DNA from: Tetrapyrgos nigripes
Lineage: Eukaryota > Basidiomycota > Agaricomycetes > Agaricales > Campanellaceae
Assembly (NCBI GenBank): GCA_013368315.1
Contig: JAACJM010000049.1
Coordinates: 186,001-250,000, forward strand
DNA length: 64,000 nt
Direction: 5' to 3'
Within the stretch, counting starts at the first letter, position 1, and each line of letters starts with the position of its first letter. The notes under the pieces were generated by a model, which was not told the DNA's origin, searched no databases, and saw only the letters and a list, made by a program, of their open reading frames with translations. Positions 53,368-64,000 of the stretch are shown piece after piece. A program made the position numbers and the translations under genes.

Positions 53368-54193
53368 TTTGCAGTTGACAGATAGTATGAGGCTGGGATT
53401 CTCGAATAAAAATACCGTTGGGTGTCGAATAAAAAATGACCTCTAGGGCTGAAAAGAAGGAGGAACGAAGAAGGACAGACACGGACAGAGGGACAGTGGG
53501 AGGAAAATTTGGGGGGAGCGAGTCGGGTATATATATAGGCATCATAATTTCCTGACCCTGTTGTCAGGTTGAGCGCTGAGCTGAAGTGCTGTGGAATGCA
53601 TCGCAACAATCATCCCATCAGCATATATGTACATAGATCCTCCATCAATAGATATGTATTTTCGAAATTCTTGATGAATGTTGCTGTGCAAAACGCTCAT
53701 CGTTACACGATGAATCGAATAACAATCGACGGACTTGAGCGCGCCAGTGCGTGCTCCACACGGAGCGGCACTTAACTGCGCCTTCAGCGGGACAGATGCT
53801 CCAAGACATCTTTGACAAATTGAGTGGAGTGTATACCCCGGGAGCGGTCCTAAAACCTTCAAGCTCTAATGAATCAATATACTAGCCGGCTCGTTGTATC
53901 GGTGAAGGATACATGACTGCATACTGAGGAAGTGGGCCATGGCTCACAGTCAGAACGGAAATTTAAAGTTAGCAGTGCAGTCCATTCTTACATTTAAAGA
54001 AATTACATACAGGACATGGCAAATCAGTCCCGTTTCCTGAAAAGTCTATACTAAGTGACACAATCAGTCAAAGAGCTTTAGAGTTGCGCACGCAAGGACA
54101 AGTTCGCATAAACAATACTCAGAATACTTACATACACGCCCCACTGTAGGGTCAAAGCTCCTCCTCCTACTCCGAATTTCAAATTCAGAGTCC
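53368..54193. other. Intergenic region
   Basis: Holds the promoter of the exon-repeat gene, including a TATATATATA run near 53530. The frames found here are short and without domains. No RNA gene or repeat seen. Confidence 0.4.
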
Positions 54194-54851
54194 TCAGTGA
54201 AGCTTTGCGACACTAGGATCCATCCAGTACAGCACTCCCGCAAAGCTAAGATGGTTAAAAGCCGTCATGAGTACTGTAGAACTGGAGAGTCCGAGACTTT
54301 GAGGTGTAGCGATGCATGTTAAGAGGTTCAAAGCGCCCCAGGTGAGAGTGGAGTAGACTGGATAGAATAGATTGATAGATAAAGTCAACGAAAGGGTCAG
54401 AGGTAAGGAATACAACGTATGTGAGGAATGATGCGTCGTAGAATTAGTAGGATTAGAACAACACTCACAAACAGGAGGATATGCAGCAGGACCACGCATA
54501 GAAGCAATAACATTGCCCACTCCAACAGCGGTCACCATACATGCGATAGAGTGGTTAAATCCAGGGGCTACGGATGCGTCTGAAAGGCGCTGTGTAGAAG
54601 AGGAAAGAAGGTCAGTGTTGACGATTAAAAGGAATGGCGTAAATTGTATGCCTTCAGGCAGAAAACGCAGAATCCAAGAACATATCTGCCGGCTCAACAC
54701 ACCCAAATACACTTACCAAACCAGACAATCCACCCAAGAATCTCGCAAAAGCGGACTTGTAGATCAACGAAGGTTTGAAGGCGAGAATAACTCCAACGAG
54801 GATATCCGCGAGAGATTTATACTTGATGAGCGTACTTAAGGAATGAGGCAT
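54194..54851 (-). CDS. Small hydrophobic membrane protein of unknown function
   Basis: Three exons are proposed. The first (54851 to about 54717) encodes MPHSLSTLIKYKSLADILVG and VILAFKPSLIYKSAFARFLG. A GTAAGT intron of about 114 nt leads to RLSDASVAPGFNHSIACMVT and AVGVGNVIASMRGPAAYPP, then another intron to VFYSTLTWGALNLLTCIA and FNHLSFAGVLYWMDPSVAKL, stopping at 54194. About 138 residues. There are roughly four hydrophobic segments, so it is probably an integral membrane protein. Similar small four-span proteins are widespread in fungal genomes as uncharacterised genes. No catalytic motif. Confidence 0.7.
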
Positions 54852-55301
54852 CCTGCTATAGGGGAAGAGCGACGCTCGGTGGGTCCAGGAAGACGTTAGC
54901 ATATCTCGCTTTGACCCTTTCATAGGCTAGACACTAGCGGAAATTAGGAGGTAAAGGAGGCCGGTAAGGCTGTGCTGTCAGATAGCCATATTTAGGCAAG
55001 ATAAATTGTGGGGGTCTAGACTATTCTGGCCCTGAAGGCCTGACGCCTGGTGGGAAGCTGAAAGACAATGACTTCGAGGACCAGGTACCGTCAAAGGCGT
55101 TGAGGCACTTGTAAGGCACAGGACCAGCCAGCTTCGGTGGTGCCTACGACGTCACGAGGGTTGTTATCTGCAGTGATTCATTAAGAGAGGGGAACGAAGA
55201 AGGTCTATATGATTGTATTGCATAAAGGTACGGAGAACATACGGTAGCGCAGCGCAACTTCAAGAAAAGTCCAGAGAGCCAATGGTACAATTGCAGCAGT
55301 G
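54852..55301. other. Intergenic region
   Basis: Promoter of the small membrane protein gene and 3' end of the next minus-strand gene. Nothing else is visible. Confidence 0.35.
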
Positions 55302-56585
55302 TTATGCGCCGCTATTCACGACACCGAGTTCAGAAGACACGGAGCACTCAGTCATCCGAATCAAGCACCCCATCATTTTCAGATACCGTTCAGCACTCGA
55401 CGAGACACCTTTCCCTGCAGCACCCAAGAAATCTTTGGGTAGGAAGACTGCTTCTTTCGGCATATCGCTCTCTGCACCTCCGTCATCATCATGCCCAAAA
55501 CCAGACATAAAATGACTCAAATATGTTCGGACGGTCTGCCCTCGTATCCCGGTGATGGCTGAAAGACTTTTGACCATTTCGTCGGGTACAGGTGCATGGC
55601 CATGAATGATTGGGAACGACTTTAGGGAGAAGAGAACACCGAGGAACGTTTGATGTCTGCCGTTGGCGACAAGGAGGTTGGGATGAGTGAAGTAGCGATA
55701 TGGTTTGGAGACGAAAACTATGCGAGGATGGGATGGCGTAGTTGGCGTCAACGGTATTTGTGGGTTTGAGAGGTCCAAACCTATTCGAGGGGATTTGTAA
55801 ACAGTTGGGCGCTGTTCAGAATGAGAAGGCTCAAAAAGACGTAAAGTCAGCCTGGAAGAAGACTGGACTGGTCGACGTGCGCTGAAGCATGCAATGTCTC
55901 CGTTCCATTGTTTTTGGACCAAATCTGAGATATTGGATGCTTTGGTGACGGACAATAGCTCGTCTACGAGAAGAGACGGTCCCGATATGACCTTGCCGTC
56001 TTGAACGCGTTGAATGGAGCGCAGGAGAATACCACCTCGTAAATTCGACGTGAAGAAGTCAGACGAGGGTCCCGCCCCCGCCTGAAAATAAGGGGAAGTG
56101 ACCGAAGAGACTGGACCTCCAAATGTCAAGTCAAGGCCCTTTCGCGAACCACCACGGTATCCAGTTGAGTGAGTAGGATTTTGAGTTGACTGGGTAGTAC
56201 TTCTAGGCACGCGGTGAAAATACCTGACGAATAAATTTGGATCAGAGAGAGAATTGTAGAAAGTGTTATCTTACCATTGTCCACTCGACCGCTGCTCTTC
56301 GCTACCATGAGTAAATGGATCTTCATGACACTGTGGTTTCCAGAGATAGAACTCGAGTTCGAGTATTCTAAAGCAAGTATCTGTCTCGCCACCACGGTAA
56401 GTCGTTAGAACCAGCATAAAAGTTTGGAGAAGAGCCTCGGCTATCTTATCGAAGCGTACAGAGATGCCCTCCAGGTCGGAAAGCGAAGAAATATCCAGGA
56501 GCTCTTGCAAATCAAGTTCTGGAGAGGATTTGCCACGCTTTGCGTCGTTTTTGTTCGAATCAGAAGAGTTCTTGCGTTTCGGCAT
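55302..56585 (-). CDS. Uncharacterised conserved protein with a glycosylase-like YRGG motif
   Basis: Exon 1 (56585-56275) and exon 2 (56223-55302) join in phase and give 410 residues. The start is basic with a nuclear-signal-like string (MPKRKNSSDSNKNDAKRGK). The conserved core is ILELEFYLW, then DPFTHGSEEQRSSGQWYFHR, YRGGSRKGLDLTFGG, GGILLRSIQ and GPSLLVDELL, followed by RPTVYKSPRIGLDL and YRYFTHPNLL. This order is shared with a family of bacterial and fungal proteins sometimes annotated, on weak grounds, as related to 3-methyladenine DNA glycosylase. The Pro/Ser-rich N-terminus and the nuclear signal fit a nuclear protein. No proven activity; the glycosylase label should be treated as tentative. 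Confidence 0.72.
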
Positions 56586-57394
56586 TGTGGTCAGAGACTC
56601 AGACGAAAAGCAAGCATGTGACTGCGTAATTTTTCCCTCTCCTCGACGGGGACGACGACGGCACCGACTGCTTGCCTCTTTCCTGAGCTTTAGCCTGGCT
56701 GAATCTTCCTCAACGGTACAGCACACATCTGGAAGAACATACATTCTCATGCCTAGCTTTCTCAAGCAAAAGATGAGCTCCACATTTTTCCAGCGTTCAG
56801 CCGATTTCCTGTTATTCCGGTTGCCTCAATAATGACCATAGGCAGCTAAGACCTTCATGCCGAGACAACAAAAGCATGGAGGGTGGAGCCGGACGCTTTT
56901 TGGTCGGAACGACACGCATGGGCATATTTTTGGTACGTTGCTGCCTTTCGGCTTTCTAATGCAGTCCTTTACGTGTGTATACTCAACCCTTTTTAGCGCT
57001 TCCTTTGCTTCGAGACAGAATTATTAGATGCCATGTTCGGTGATACGGATGGATACAAGAGTCAATATCAAAGCGTGTCTTCTCGCTCATCAGATGATGT
57101 AGCTCTATCTTTTCCCTTGCATTCCACGACAATTCTCCGAGTTCCATTAGAGGTGCGTAGCTACACTCACGCCCAGATTCACTCTGCTCATCAGCTTACT
57201 CCACCCATAAGAGCACTTCTGTGATAGGCGTCGGAGAATACACGGGCCGCAACCTCTCGCGTAGTCGTCCCCGGACATTTTCCGTTTCGCTGTACTTTAC
57301 GTTCATGATCACCTACATGCTCAGCGTATAAAAGCTGGAATGCAAACCAATGTCCAGCATCGTCTTCAAACGGTGATACTCCCGGTCAACACTC
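56586..57394. other. Intergenic region and GH7 promoter
   Basis: Divergent promoters. An unassigned 63-codon frame at 57033-57224 is the only frame of note. The last 170 bases hold a TATA box at 57327-57333. No repeats. Confidence 0.45.
57327..57333 (+). promoter_or_regulatory. TATA box of the GH7 cellulase gene
   Basis: TATAAAA at 57327-57333 lies 62 bases before the ATG at 57395, a normal spacing for highly expressed secreted enzymes in fungi. The match is exact; its use is inferred. Confidence 0.6.
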
Positions 57395-59502
57395 ATGTTC
57401 CCTTCAGCTTCTCTCGTCGCCTTCACCTTCCTTGCCGTTGCTTACGGTCAAGGAGTGGGAACCAACCAAGCTGAGACACACCCGCCTCTCACTTGGCAAG
57501 AATGTACTTCCTCTGGTTGCTCTTCCCAGGCTTCTTCCATTGTACTCGAGTGAGCTGTTTATCTTCAATTTGACTCGAAATTGTGTTTTCTGACTCACCT
57601 TGTCGCAGTGCCAACTGGAGATGGACCCACACAGACGGGTAAAGCCACTCTGCTCTGTGCTTTTTCATTTTTTGACATTCATGGCAGGGGTTTCACAAAC
57701 TGTTATACAGGTGAGAAAATTTAAAGGTGTACTTCTTCCAGTGCTCACTCTCTTACAGGTAATGAATGGGACTCGAGTCTCTGTCCGGACGGAGACACCT
57801 GCGCCCAAAACTGCGTCCTCGACGGAGCCGACTATTCGTACGTTGTGCATATTCGTTTTACGGCAATGGCCATCCCTTCTAACTTTTTGAAGGGGAACCT
57901 ATGGCATCACGTCCTCGAGTGACTCTCTTACCCTTAAGTTCGTGACCCAAGGCCAGCAAAAGAATGTGGGAAGTCGTGTCTACCTCATGTGAGTTGCGCA
58001 TCCTTTTTTTCCGTTCATTTTTCCAACGTCGACTGCAGGGCCCCGGGAAGTGACAGCGAGTACCAGACGTTCAATGCACTCAACAAAGGTGCTCCCACTT
58101 CTCCTCTTCTTTTTGACTGCTATCTGATCCCTTGGAAACATAGAATTCACTTTCGACGTCGATGTCTCCCAGGTACTACCTTCAGCCCTTCAACTCACCA
58201 CTTCGATTGACTCAATGCATTTTAGCTCCCGTGTGGGCTCAATGGCGCCCTTTATTTCGTAGAGATGGATGCCGATGGTGGCATGGTAGGTGGCACGACA
58301 GGTTTTTGATTCACCTCTGACATTTTCTGCAGGCCAGGTTCTCCAGTAACACGGCAGGAGCCAAGTATGGGACTGGTTACTGTGATGCCCAATGCCCACG
58401 TAAGTATGAGTGGTTTTTCCTGCGAAACATCTTTTTTCTAATGTTTTCCCAGATGACCTGAAATGGATCGATGGAACGGGTAACGTTGAAGGCTGGACAC
58501 CCTCCGACAACGACCCCAACTCTGGGACTGGAAACCTTGGAACTTGCTGCAATGAGATGGATATCTGGGAGGCCAACTCCATCTCTTCTGCAGTCACTCC
58601 TCACCCCTGTACCGTCGAAGGCCAAACTTCTTGCACTGGTTCGGACTGCAGTGCTCCAGGTTCCACTGGTGGAGTCTGGTGAGTTCATGCCTGCCATTTT
58701 GACATAAAGAACTCAGCATTGACCGAGTTCTCGTTTTCCTCCCCCTCACAACCAAATCATTGATTTCCCGCAGTGACCAAGCTGGATGCGACTTCAACAG
58801 CTTCAGAATGGGTGTCGAAGATTTCTACGGTAATTCTCTCTTCACTCATTCTCTTTTTGGTCTCATCAATTTGAAAACAGGTCCTGGTAAAACTGTTGAC
58901 ACAAACTCGCCATTCACTGTCGTCACTCAATTCATCACTGCCGACAATTCGACCACTGGTACTCTCAGTGCTATCAGGAGGATTTACGTCCAGAATGGTC
59001 AGATCATCCAACAAAGCGACTCCGCCGTCGATGGTGTAACTGGAAATGAAATTACCGACGATTTCTGTATGTGTATCTGATACCACAGTTTGGATACCGA
59101 CTGACAGCTTACTCGTCGCAGGCTCCGCGCAGAAGGAAGCGTTTGGTGACGTCAACACCTTTGGCCAGAAAGGTGGTATGGCGGGTATGGGCCAAGCCTT
59201 CTCCAGGAACGGAATGGCTCTGGTCATGTCCATCTGGGGTAACTATCTCTTTTTCTCTCTGTATTGCGACTTTTCTGACTGGTTTGACGAAAGATGACCA
59301 CGCTGCACAAATGCTCTGGCTCGATTCCAACTATCCCCTCGACAAAGACGCTTCCGCGCCCGGTGTTGCTCGTGGTACTTGCGGTACTGATTCTGGTCAA
59401 CCCGACGACGTCGAGTCCGCCAGCGCCAACGCCCAGGTCAAGTTCAGCAACATCAAGTTTGGTGACATTGGCACGACTTTCACCGCCTCGAAGAGCCAGT
59501 GA
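57395..59502 (+). CDS. cel7: GH7 cellobiohydrolase (reducing-end exo-cellulase), no CBM
   Basis: This secreted enzyme processively releases cellobiose from the reducing ends of cellulose chains. The signal peptide is [18 protein letters not shown] and the mature part starts near [20 protein letters not shown]. The first exons are 57395-57549, 57609-57638, 57688-57710 (23 nt) and 57759-57837. Conserved blocks in order: [81 protein letters not shown], and the catalytic [14 protein letters not shown], where E-x-D-x2-E are nucleophile, assisting Asp and acid/base. Then come [47 protein letters not shown] and [11 protein letters not shown]. Cys pairs match the family. It ends TASKSQ with no linker or CBM1. 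About 450 residues. Confidence 0.94.
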
Positions 59503-60663
59503 TTTCAGAACCAACACAAAACCAATCTTTATCTTTAATGTCTCTAATACTCTGTACTAGTAGAATACTCTCGTCTACCGTGTAGACTTCATTCTCTGAA
59601 TACAAACATAGTTACACATACCCTGCGCGTACTTTTCTGTCACAAGTGTGACGATTGGTCAGCCAATCAGCGGTGAGGGATTTGTCTTCCTCTCTCTTCG
59701 AAGTCCAAGGTCACCTACTTTAACTCTCTTTTGGGACAAGATATGGCCGCCCTTTACATGTCCTATCCAAGCTATCCTTCTGCCACTGGACTCGGTATCC
59801 AGATCAAGTAATCAGCGCTCAGTAAACCCATTGATGTTCATTTAATTTTCCCTTAGCTCATCAACATGCAGAGTAATCCGCAACTGATATTTTTGCTGAC
59901 CATCCTAGACCGAGGCAAATGTCCAAGCGTCGATATTCTAGTCTGCTCATTGTTCTCTCACTGTCTCAGCCGAGGGACCAGCGTTGCCTCCAATTCGACG
60001 TCATTTTTTGACCGCGGCTCAAGCTTCCAGTCTTTTATTCTTTGAAGTTTACGATCATGATTGACCGATCGCGCACTCCGGCCATTCTATGCACGACGGC
60101 TTCTTCAAATGCGGTGGGCTTGTTCTAAGGAAGTGTTTTTGACGTCGAATTGCTTCACGGTCACTGCGTTTCAGGCGGAACTCCTCAACAAAGGGCTTGG
60201 AGATTGCATTCTCAATCTTCAAGCTTCAAATCCCGGGAACTACGTATATCTCAAACCGTTCTGCATGGTCAACGTTGCATTGTTGGCCGAATGCGGTTAC
60301 CTGGTAACTTTTGTCAACTCCCAAAAATAGCAGGAGGACCAGCCTCTTTGTGATCTCATCGAGGGTTACTGTCATTCACCCGCTCTTTTGCTCTTTGGTC
60401 CTTTGGCATTTTCTTAAGCGGCTATTTCTTTCAAAACGAATGGGAGTAGTGTCTGGCAAGACAATGGAGGTAATAATTTTTCCATTACGCTTTGACGCAG
60501 CTCAGCGTTGATCGAGGTGTTTTGGACCACTCATTGTCCTCTTCGACCCGTCAATGCCACTGGATTTCCGGTGTATAAGTATTCCTTGGTATTCTCCCAA
60601 TCTTCACCAGCTCTTCAAGCTACTCTCCTCTGATCTACTGCTTTGCTCGTTCTCCATCGAATC
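59503..60663. other. Intergenic region, no supported gene
   Basis: Frames up to 89 codons (60061-60330) have no family features. The sequence before 60664 is CT-rich (about 60560-60650), fitting a promoter. No repeats. Confidence 0.45.
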
Positions 60664-61350
60664 ATGTTTCAAAACCCTATCCAACCTTCTGGTTCCAACT
60701 CTACCTCCTACCTGATGATTGGTGGCTCTACCTCAACCTTCGCCTCTAGGACGCGTAAGATCATACCTCAAACAGCTTTCACTGGCGCACCACTCGGGGC
60801 TCAGCCTGGACAGCCTTTTATACTTTTTGATTATGCAGGCGGCCACTCCAGACAAGGTGTCTCAGTCCGTGATGTCTGCGGAAGAACGAGCACTCTCGAC
60901 GAGTGGTTGGCCGGCGCCAAGGATCCAGTGCTTGCGAAGTCAGGTCTGAGGAAGATTAATTCCCAAATTCGCGTAAGGATTTCTCCTTATTCCCCACCTG
61001 ATTTTCAAACTCACATTCACTACAGTGGCCCGGACTGGAGACTATAGAACCTTGGATCCGCTCAGTTGATGTGTGCTTTCCTACCGGTCACATCACCCGT
61101 GCACAGCTAGCGTTTTCCGTAGCACGTCAGATTATTGCTTTCGCCGAGGTATGCACCTTTTCAGTTTCATTGCGTCTCTGTGTTGATCTTGCCCTAATTT
61201 CTGCAGAGAGCTCAGTTTCACAAGCACCGTACGAGTTTTCCGCTTGGTCGCGAAGGAATCAAGATTGAGAGCCTTGTCCTGGTTGCTCTGATTAACGTCG
61301 GTGGTGAGACTTGGCAAGCAGTCATCGCCTATGATCCCCAACTTGCCTGA
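60664..61350 (+). CDS. Mushroom-specific protein with a W-x-G...ITRA motif
   Basis: Three exons (60664-60972, 61026-61148, 61207-61350) join in phase and give 191 residues. Exon 1 is polar and starts MFQNPIQPSGSNSTSYLMIG. Exons 2 and 3 carry the pattern WPGLETIEPWIRSVD, TGHITRAQLAFSVARQI and GIKIESLVLVALINVGGETW QAVI. This order of a WPG start, a P-ITRAxLA helix and a final LVLVxLxxVxxxxWQ strand recurs in many small Agaricomycete proteins, often near protein-kinase or BTB genes; their role is unknown. No signal peptide. Confidence 0.68.
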
Positions 61351-62307
61351 ACTCCCTCCATTCCTATCTCGATTTCATCTTCTAGACTCATTTTTTCTCC
61401 TCACAGTACCCATATCCACACCCCGCGCAATCTACACTTGTATCTCCTACATTCATTCTGGGACTATCTGCATCTCTCACTAGACTCATCTCTACATTTT
61501 TTCTCCATCGCATTATAACCTTTATTCCTCCCCGATCACTCCTGTTGTATCTTCTAGAATCTCCTGTATTCATTCATTGGGATTAGATGTTGTTCTTCAC
61601 TTTTGTTATACCATTTTGTACCATCACTGGCTCTTGCATCATATCCTATAATTCTAAAATCATATTGGTCTTCTTCTCTTGGTCGTTGCCATTGCTGGAT
61701 TTTAATCTTCATTTCGCCCGGTGCTCCAGCGAGCAGAGTTTGCTCGTTCGGGGGATCCATTGCAAGTTGAGAGCACTCTCATCACCTATGCCATTTACTA
61801 GATCCTTGCCCAAGGCTTCAAGCGACGTCTGATACTTACTACCCAATTACAGTCCAATCATATTTCGCCGCCTTTGAGGCTGGGTTATCAATGGGTTATT
61901 GAAGACATGACTAGCGCCCATCTGAAGTATGACTCCTCGATTGTATAGAATTGTAAGTACAGCTCTTCCTAATGGATTCTACGACGCGGATACTTCCTCG
62001 ACCATCTATATCTTCTTTCCCGTCTGTCTGCTTATGCATACAGTCTACTTCCGCCCTATGACGATCCAATACTACCTTTAAAAGGACTTATCTACAGATG
62101 CCCTGACAACGACAATGAAGGAGCTGGTCTCTGTCGAAATATGCACTATCGTTGAAGGCGCTTCTGGTGACAATTTAAGATCAGCCTCGTTGTGATTAAA
62201 GCAGACCCTATGACTCTGGCATAGACGCTGGTATGACCCACTCGGTACCGCAATGATATCGCATATAAGATACGATCGCCGCTTTCCCTTCTTCGAGTTG
62301 CTCACCC
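61351..62307. other. Intergenic region, no supported gene
   Basis: T/C-rich with short frames only. Tails of two genes and a promoter. No repeat seen. Confidence 0.4.
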
Positions 62308-64000
62308 ATGATTCCTGCAGGGCAGCCTCAGTTCTACTACTCCCCCAATCCCCAAACTATGCCGCCTCTAGTAGGTGGCATGCAGACTTTTCCACCCAAC
62401 TACATCCCTGGCATGCAAACACCCCAATATCGACCCAGACGCCGACGCCATCGCCGAAGAAATGATTCTGCAGACACGATCTCGTCCGATTCGGATAAGG
62501 AGTCGGTACAGCCCGAGTACGAAGATACTATAGAACCACACGAGCATTACACCGTCCGCTTTCAGAAGTGGCACACGAAGAAGAACATTTATGTTCCCTT
62601 CGACCCTCGCAACTGGAAAGCAGAACCGGTCGTGGAGAAGGATACCGACACTTACTTCTTCGTGAACAGTCGTCATATGATGCCAGGAGGTACCCCTGAA
62701 CTTCTCTTGACCCCACGTATGAGATCTGACGCATGCCTCTACTAATAGTTGTGCCTCAATTATACCTGAGTGATTGGAGCGATCCCTTGTTGTATTTCTT
62801 AAGGTTTGCTTGTGATCATCTAGTCTCCTTTATCGACCCTGATGAATATCATACGCAGGTCTTCCGTCGGAGGAAACTTCTTCCAGCCTAATCCGGAGCG
62901 CATACTCGAAGAATTCTTCCCTGAAGTCGAAAGGATGAAGATATCGCTGGAGAACGTCAGGAATGCTTTGAAACCTGATTCAAAGCTCAAACTCGATGAA
63001 AAGGTTGAATTAGCCAAGTCTATCGGTCGTTCTGAGGCAGCTTGTGAGTAAATTTCGGTGGTATCATCTCGAAGACTCGTCTAACAAACAACATTGCACA
63101 TCAGTATCCCAGGAAGATGAGCTGATGAAGCAGTTCTCTGACTTGGCGAAGCATCTGGAAATATTACTCAGTTATGTGACGGAGAAACGACAGCCTCTGT
63201 GAGTTCATCCCTCTATTTTCTGTCGTGTTATCACTGAATTCCACTGCATTCCAGTCTTGATAGACTTGCACTGATTATCACCTATGGGCAAATGGAGTTT
63301 GACTTGTGAGTCTGAAAAACTAAATACTTTATTCTCCATCTCACTCAAAATATTAGGCTTCAATATTTCTTCAAGAAAGATGATGTCCTAGTGACAACGA
63401 CTGATGATTCGTCTTTGGACCCCCCTGTGAGCTTCATACTTACCTGTCAAACATTAAGCCAATCTCATAGTACCTTTCCAGGTCGCATTCAAAGTCATAT
63501 CATCCAAATACGATCGATCTACGTCGTGAGTTCTTGCCATAAACTCCAGACGTATGACCCATTTAATGTGCAGCCCCAAAGGGCCTTCCTCATCGCAGGA
63601 GAAAATTATGAATGGAGTGGTTATGCATACATCTCGCGTCGTATATCACGGAGATGTATCAGATTCTCGGTGAGCTCGAGCAGCCATACGCATATGTGTG
63701 TGCATAGAGACCGTCTATTAACTCAAGGAGTTGTTCCTAGGGTACTAAGGATATCTCAGCTCTTCCTTTCGTTCATTTGACACCAGAGGTGAAGGAAACT
63801 CTGATCGGTACGTGAAAGTACTGTACCGTCTATGATGCTTTGGGATCTGAGGCAAAGCCCTTCCTGCAGCGCGAGGAAAACTGTATACAACTTACTCCGG
63901 AGTCCATTTCATGTCGTGTAAGTTGATGACCAGCTACGATGGTCTTCATTATTGATATCTATCGATGAATTCTTCTTGCAGACTACAACGTAGGTCCATA
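62308..64000 (+). CDS. AAA-type ATPase, N-terminal (DUF7025-like) part, truncated by the window edge
   Basis: The first exon starts at 62308 (MIPAGQPQFYYSPN), with a basic patch YRPRRRRHRRRNDSADT and then EHYTVRFQKWHTKKNIYVPF. A join of uncertain position (about 62715 to 62830-62870) leads to NPERILEEFFPEVERMKISL. The following exons splice cleanly: EDELMKQFSDLAKHLEILLS, LDRLALIITYGQMEFDLL, LQYFFKKDDVLVTTTDDSS, VAFKVISSKYDRST, AFLIAGENYEWSGYAYISRR, FSGTKDISALPFVHLTPEVK and ARGKLYTTYSGVHFMS. This order (a helix ending in FDLLxxxF, then V(x)TxD, then GTK.I..L..F.L.P, then RG....GVH) is the N-terminal DUF7025 region found ahead of AAA domains in fungal ATPases. The ATPase domain itself would lie beyond 64000. 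Whether 62308-62740 belongs to the same gene is likely but not proven. Confidence 0.6.

Noticed and set aside
44468..59502. A cellulase gene cluster
   Set aside because: The GH5 and GH7 genes are 11 kb apart with unrelated genes between and no transporter or regulator linking them.

Overview
The window is nuclear DNA of a filamentous basidiomycete, almost certainly an Agaricomycete. The evidence is gene style: many introns of about 50-70 nt with GTRNGT donors, closely spaced genes on both strands, an intron in every tRNA, wood-decay glycoside hydrolases (GH5, GH7), and several families seen mainly in mushrooms (NACHT-leader-like Asn-rich protein, DUF7704-like membrane protein, 7TM-like membrane protein, AAA ATPase with a DUF7025-like N-terminus). 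Gene models were assembled by hand from reading frames and splice signals, so exon edges are proposals. Where every phase agrees across many introns I say so.

Layout. 1-6.7 kb: a two-finger GATA factor (minus) and a long stretch with no recognisable gene. 6.7-8.0 kb: lunapark, the ER three-way-junction protein, with a GC-AG intron. 8.0-13.5 kb: nested repeats and an O-methyltransferase pseudogene split by a 1.4-kb element with inverted-repeat ends. 13.5-16.5 kb: an ATP-dependent DNA ligase preceded by two SWIM zinc-finger units that were duplicated together with their 10-nt micro-exons. 17.8-21.5 kb: an Asn/Gln-rich protein, the V-ATPase proteolipid c subunit and a DUF6924-like protein (all minus). 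22.0-28.2 kb: a frameshifted secreted NucA/NucB-type nuclease, a YheT/EHT1-type alpha/beta hydrolase, a DUF7704-like membrane protein and a frameshifted 7TM-like gene. 29.2-36.6 kb: a Ser-rich protein, then an 18-exon gene for a giant low-complexity membrane protein whose middle is a tandemly multiplied three-exon cassette. 36.9-47.4 kb: a small putative mitochondrial protein and its distant paralogue, three intron-bearing tRNAs (Lys, Glu, Arg), a CpG-poor pyrimidine-rich repeat region with a 24-bp minisatellite and an inverted-repeat element, an SDR oxidoreductase and a GH5 endoglucanase. 47.8-56.6 kb: a 1270-residue disordered protein with a Cys cluster, a secreted exon-repeat protein with a frameshifted GPI-like tail, a small membrane protein and a possible DNA-repair-related protein. 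57.4-64 kb: a GH7 cellobiohydrolase, two small mushroom-type genes and the 5' part of an AAA ATPase cut by the window edge.

These genes do not form a biosynthetic cluster. Core housekeeping genes (lunapark, ligase, V-ATPase, hydrolase, SDR) are intact. Reading-frame breaks fall in secreted, membrane and secondary-metabolism families. The most unusual signals are two unrelated genes that grew by adding symmetric phase-1 exons, the ligase with intron-preserving zinc-finger duplication, and the transposon-split methyltransferase.
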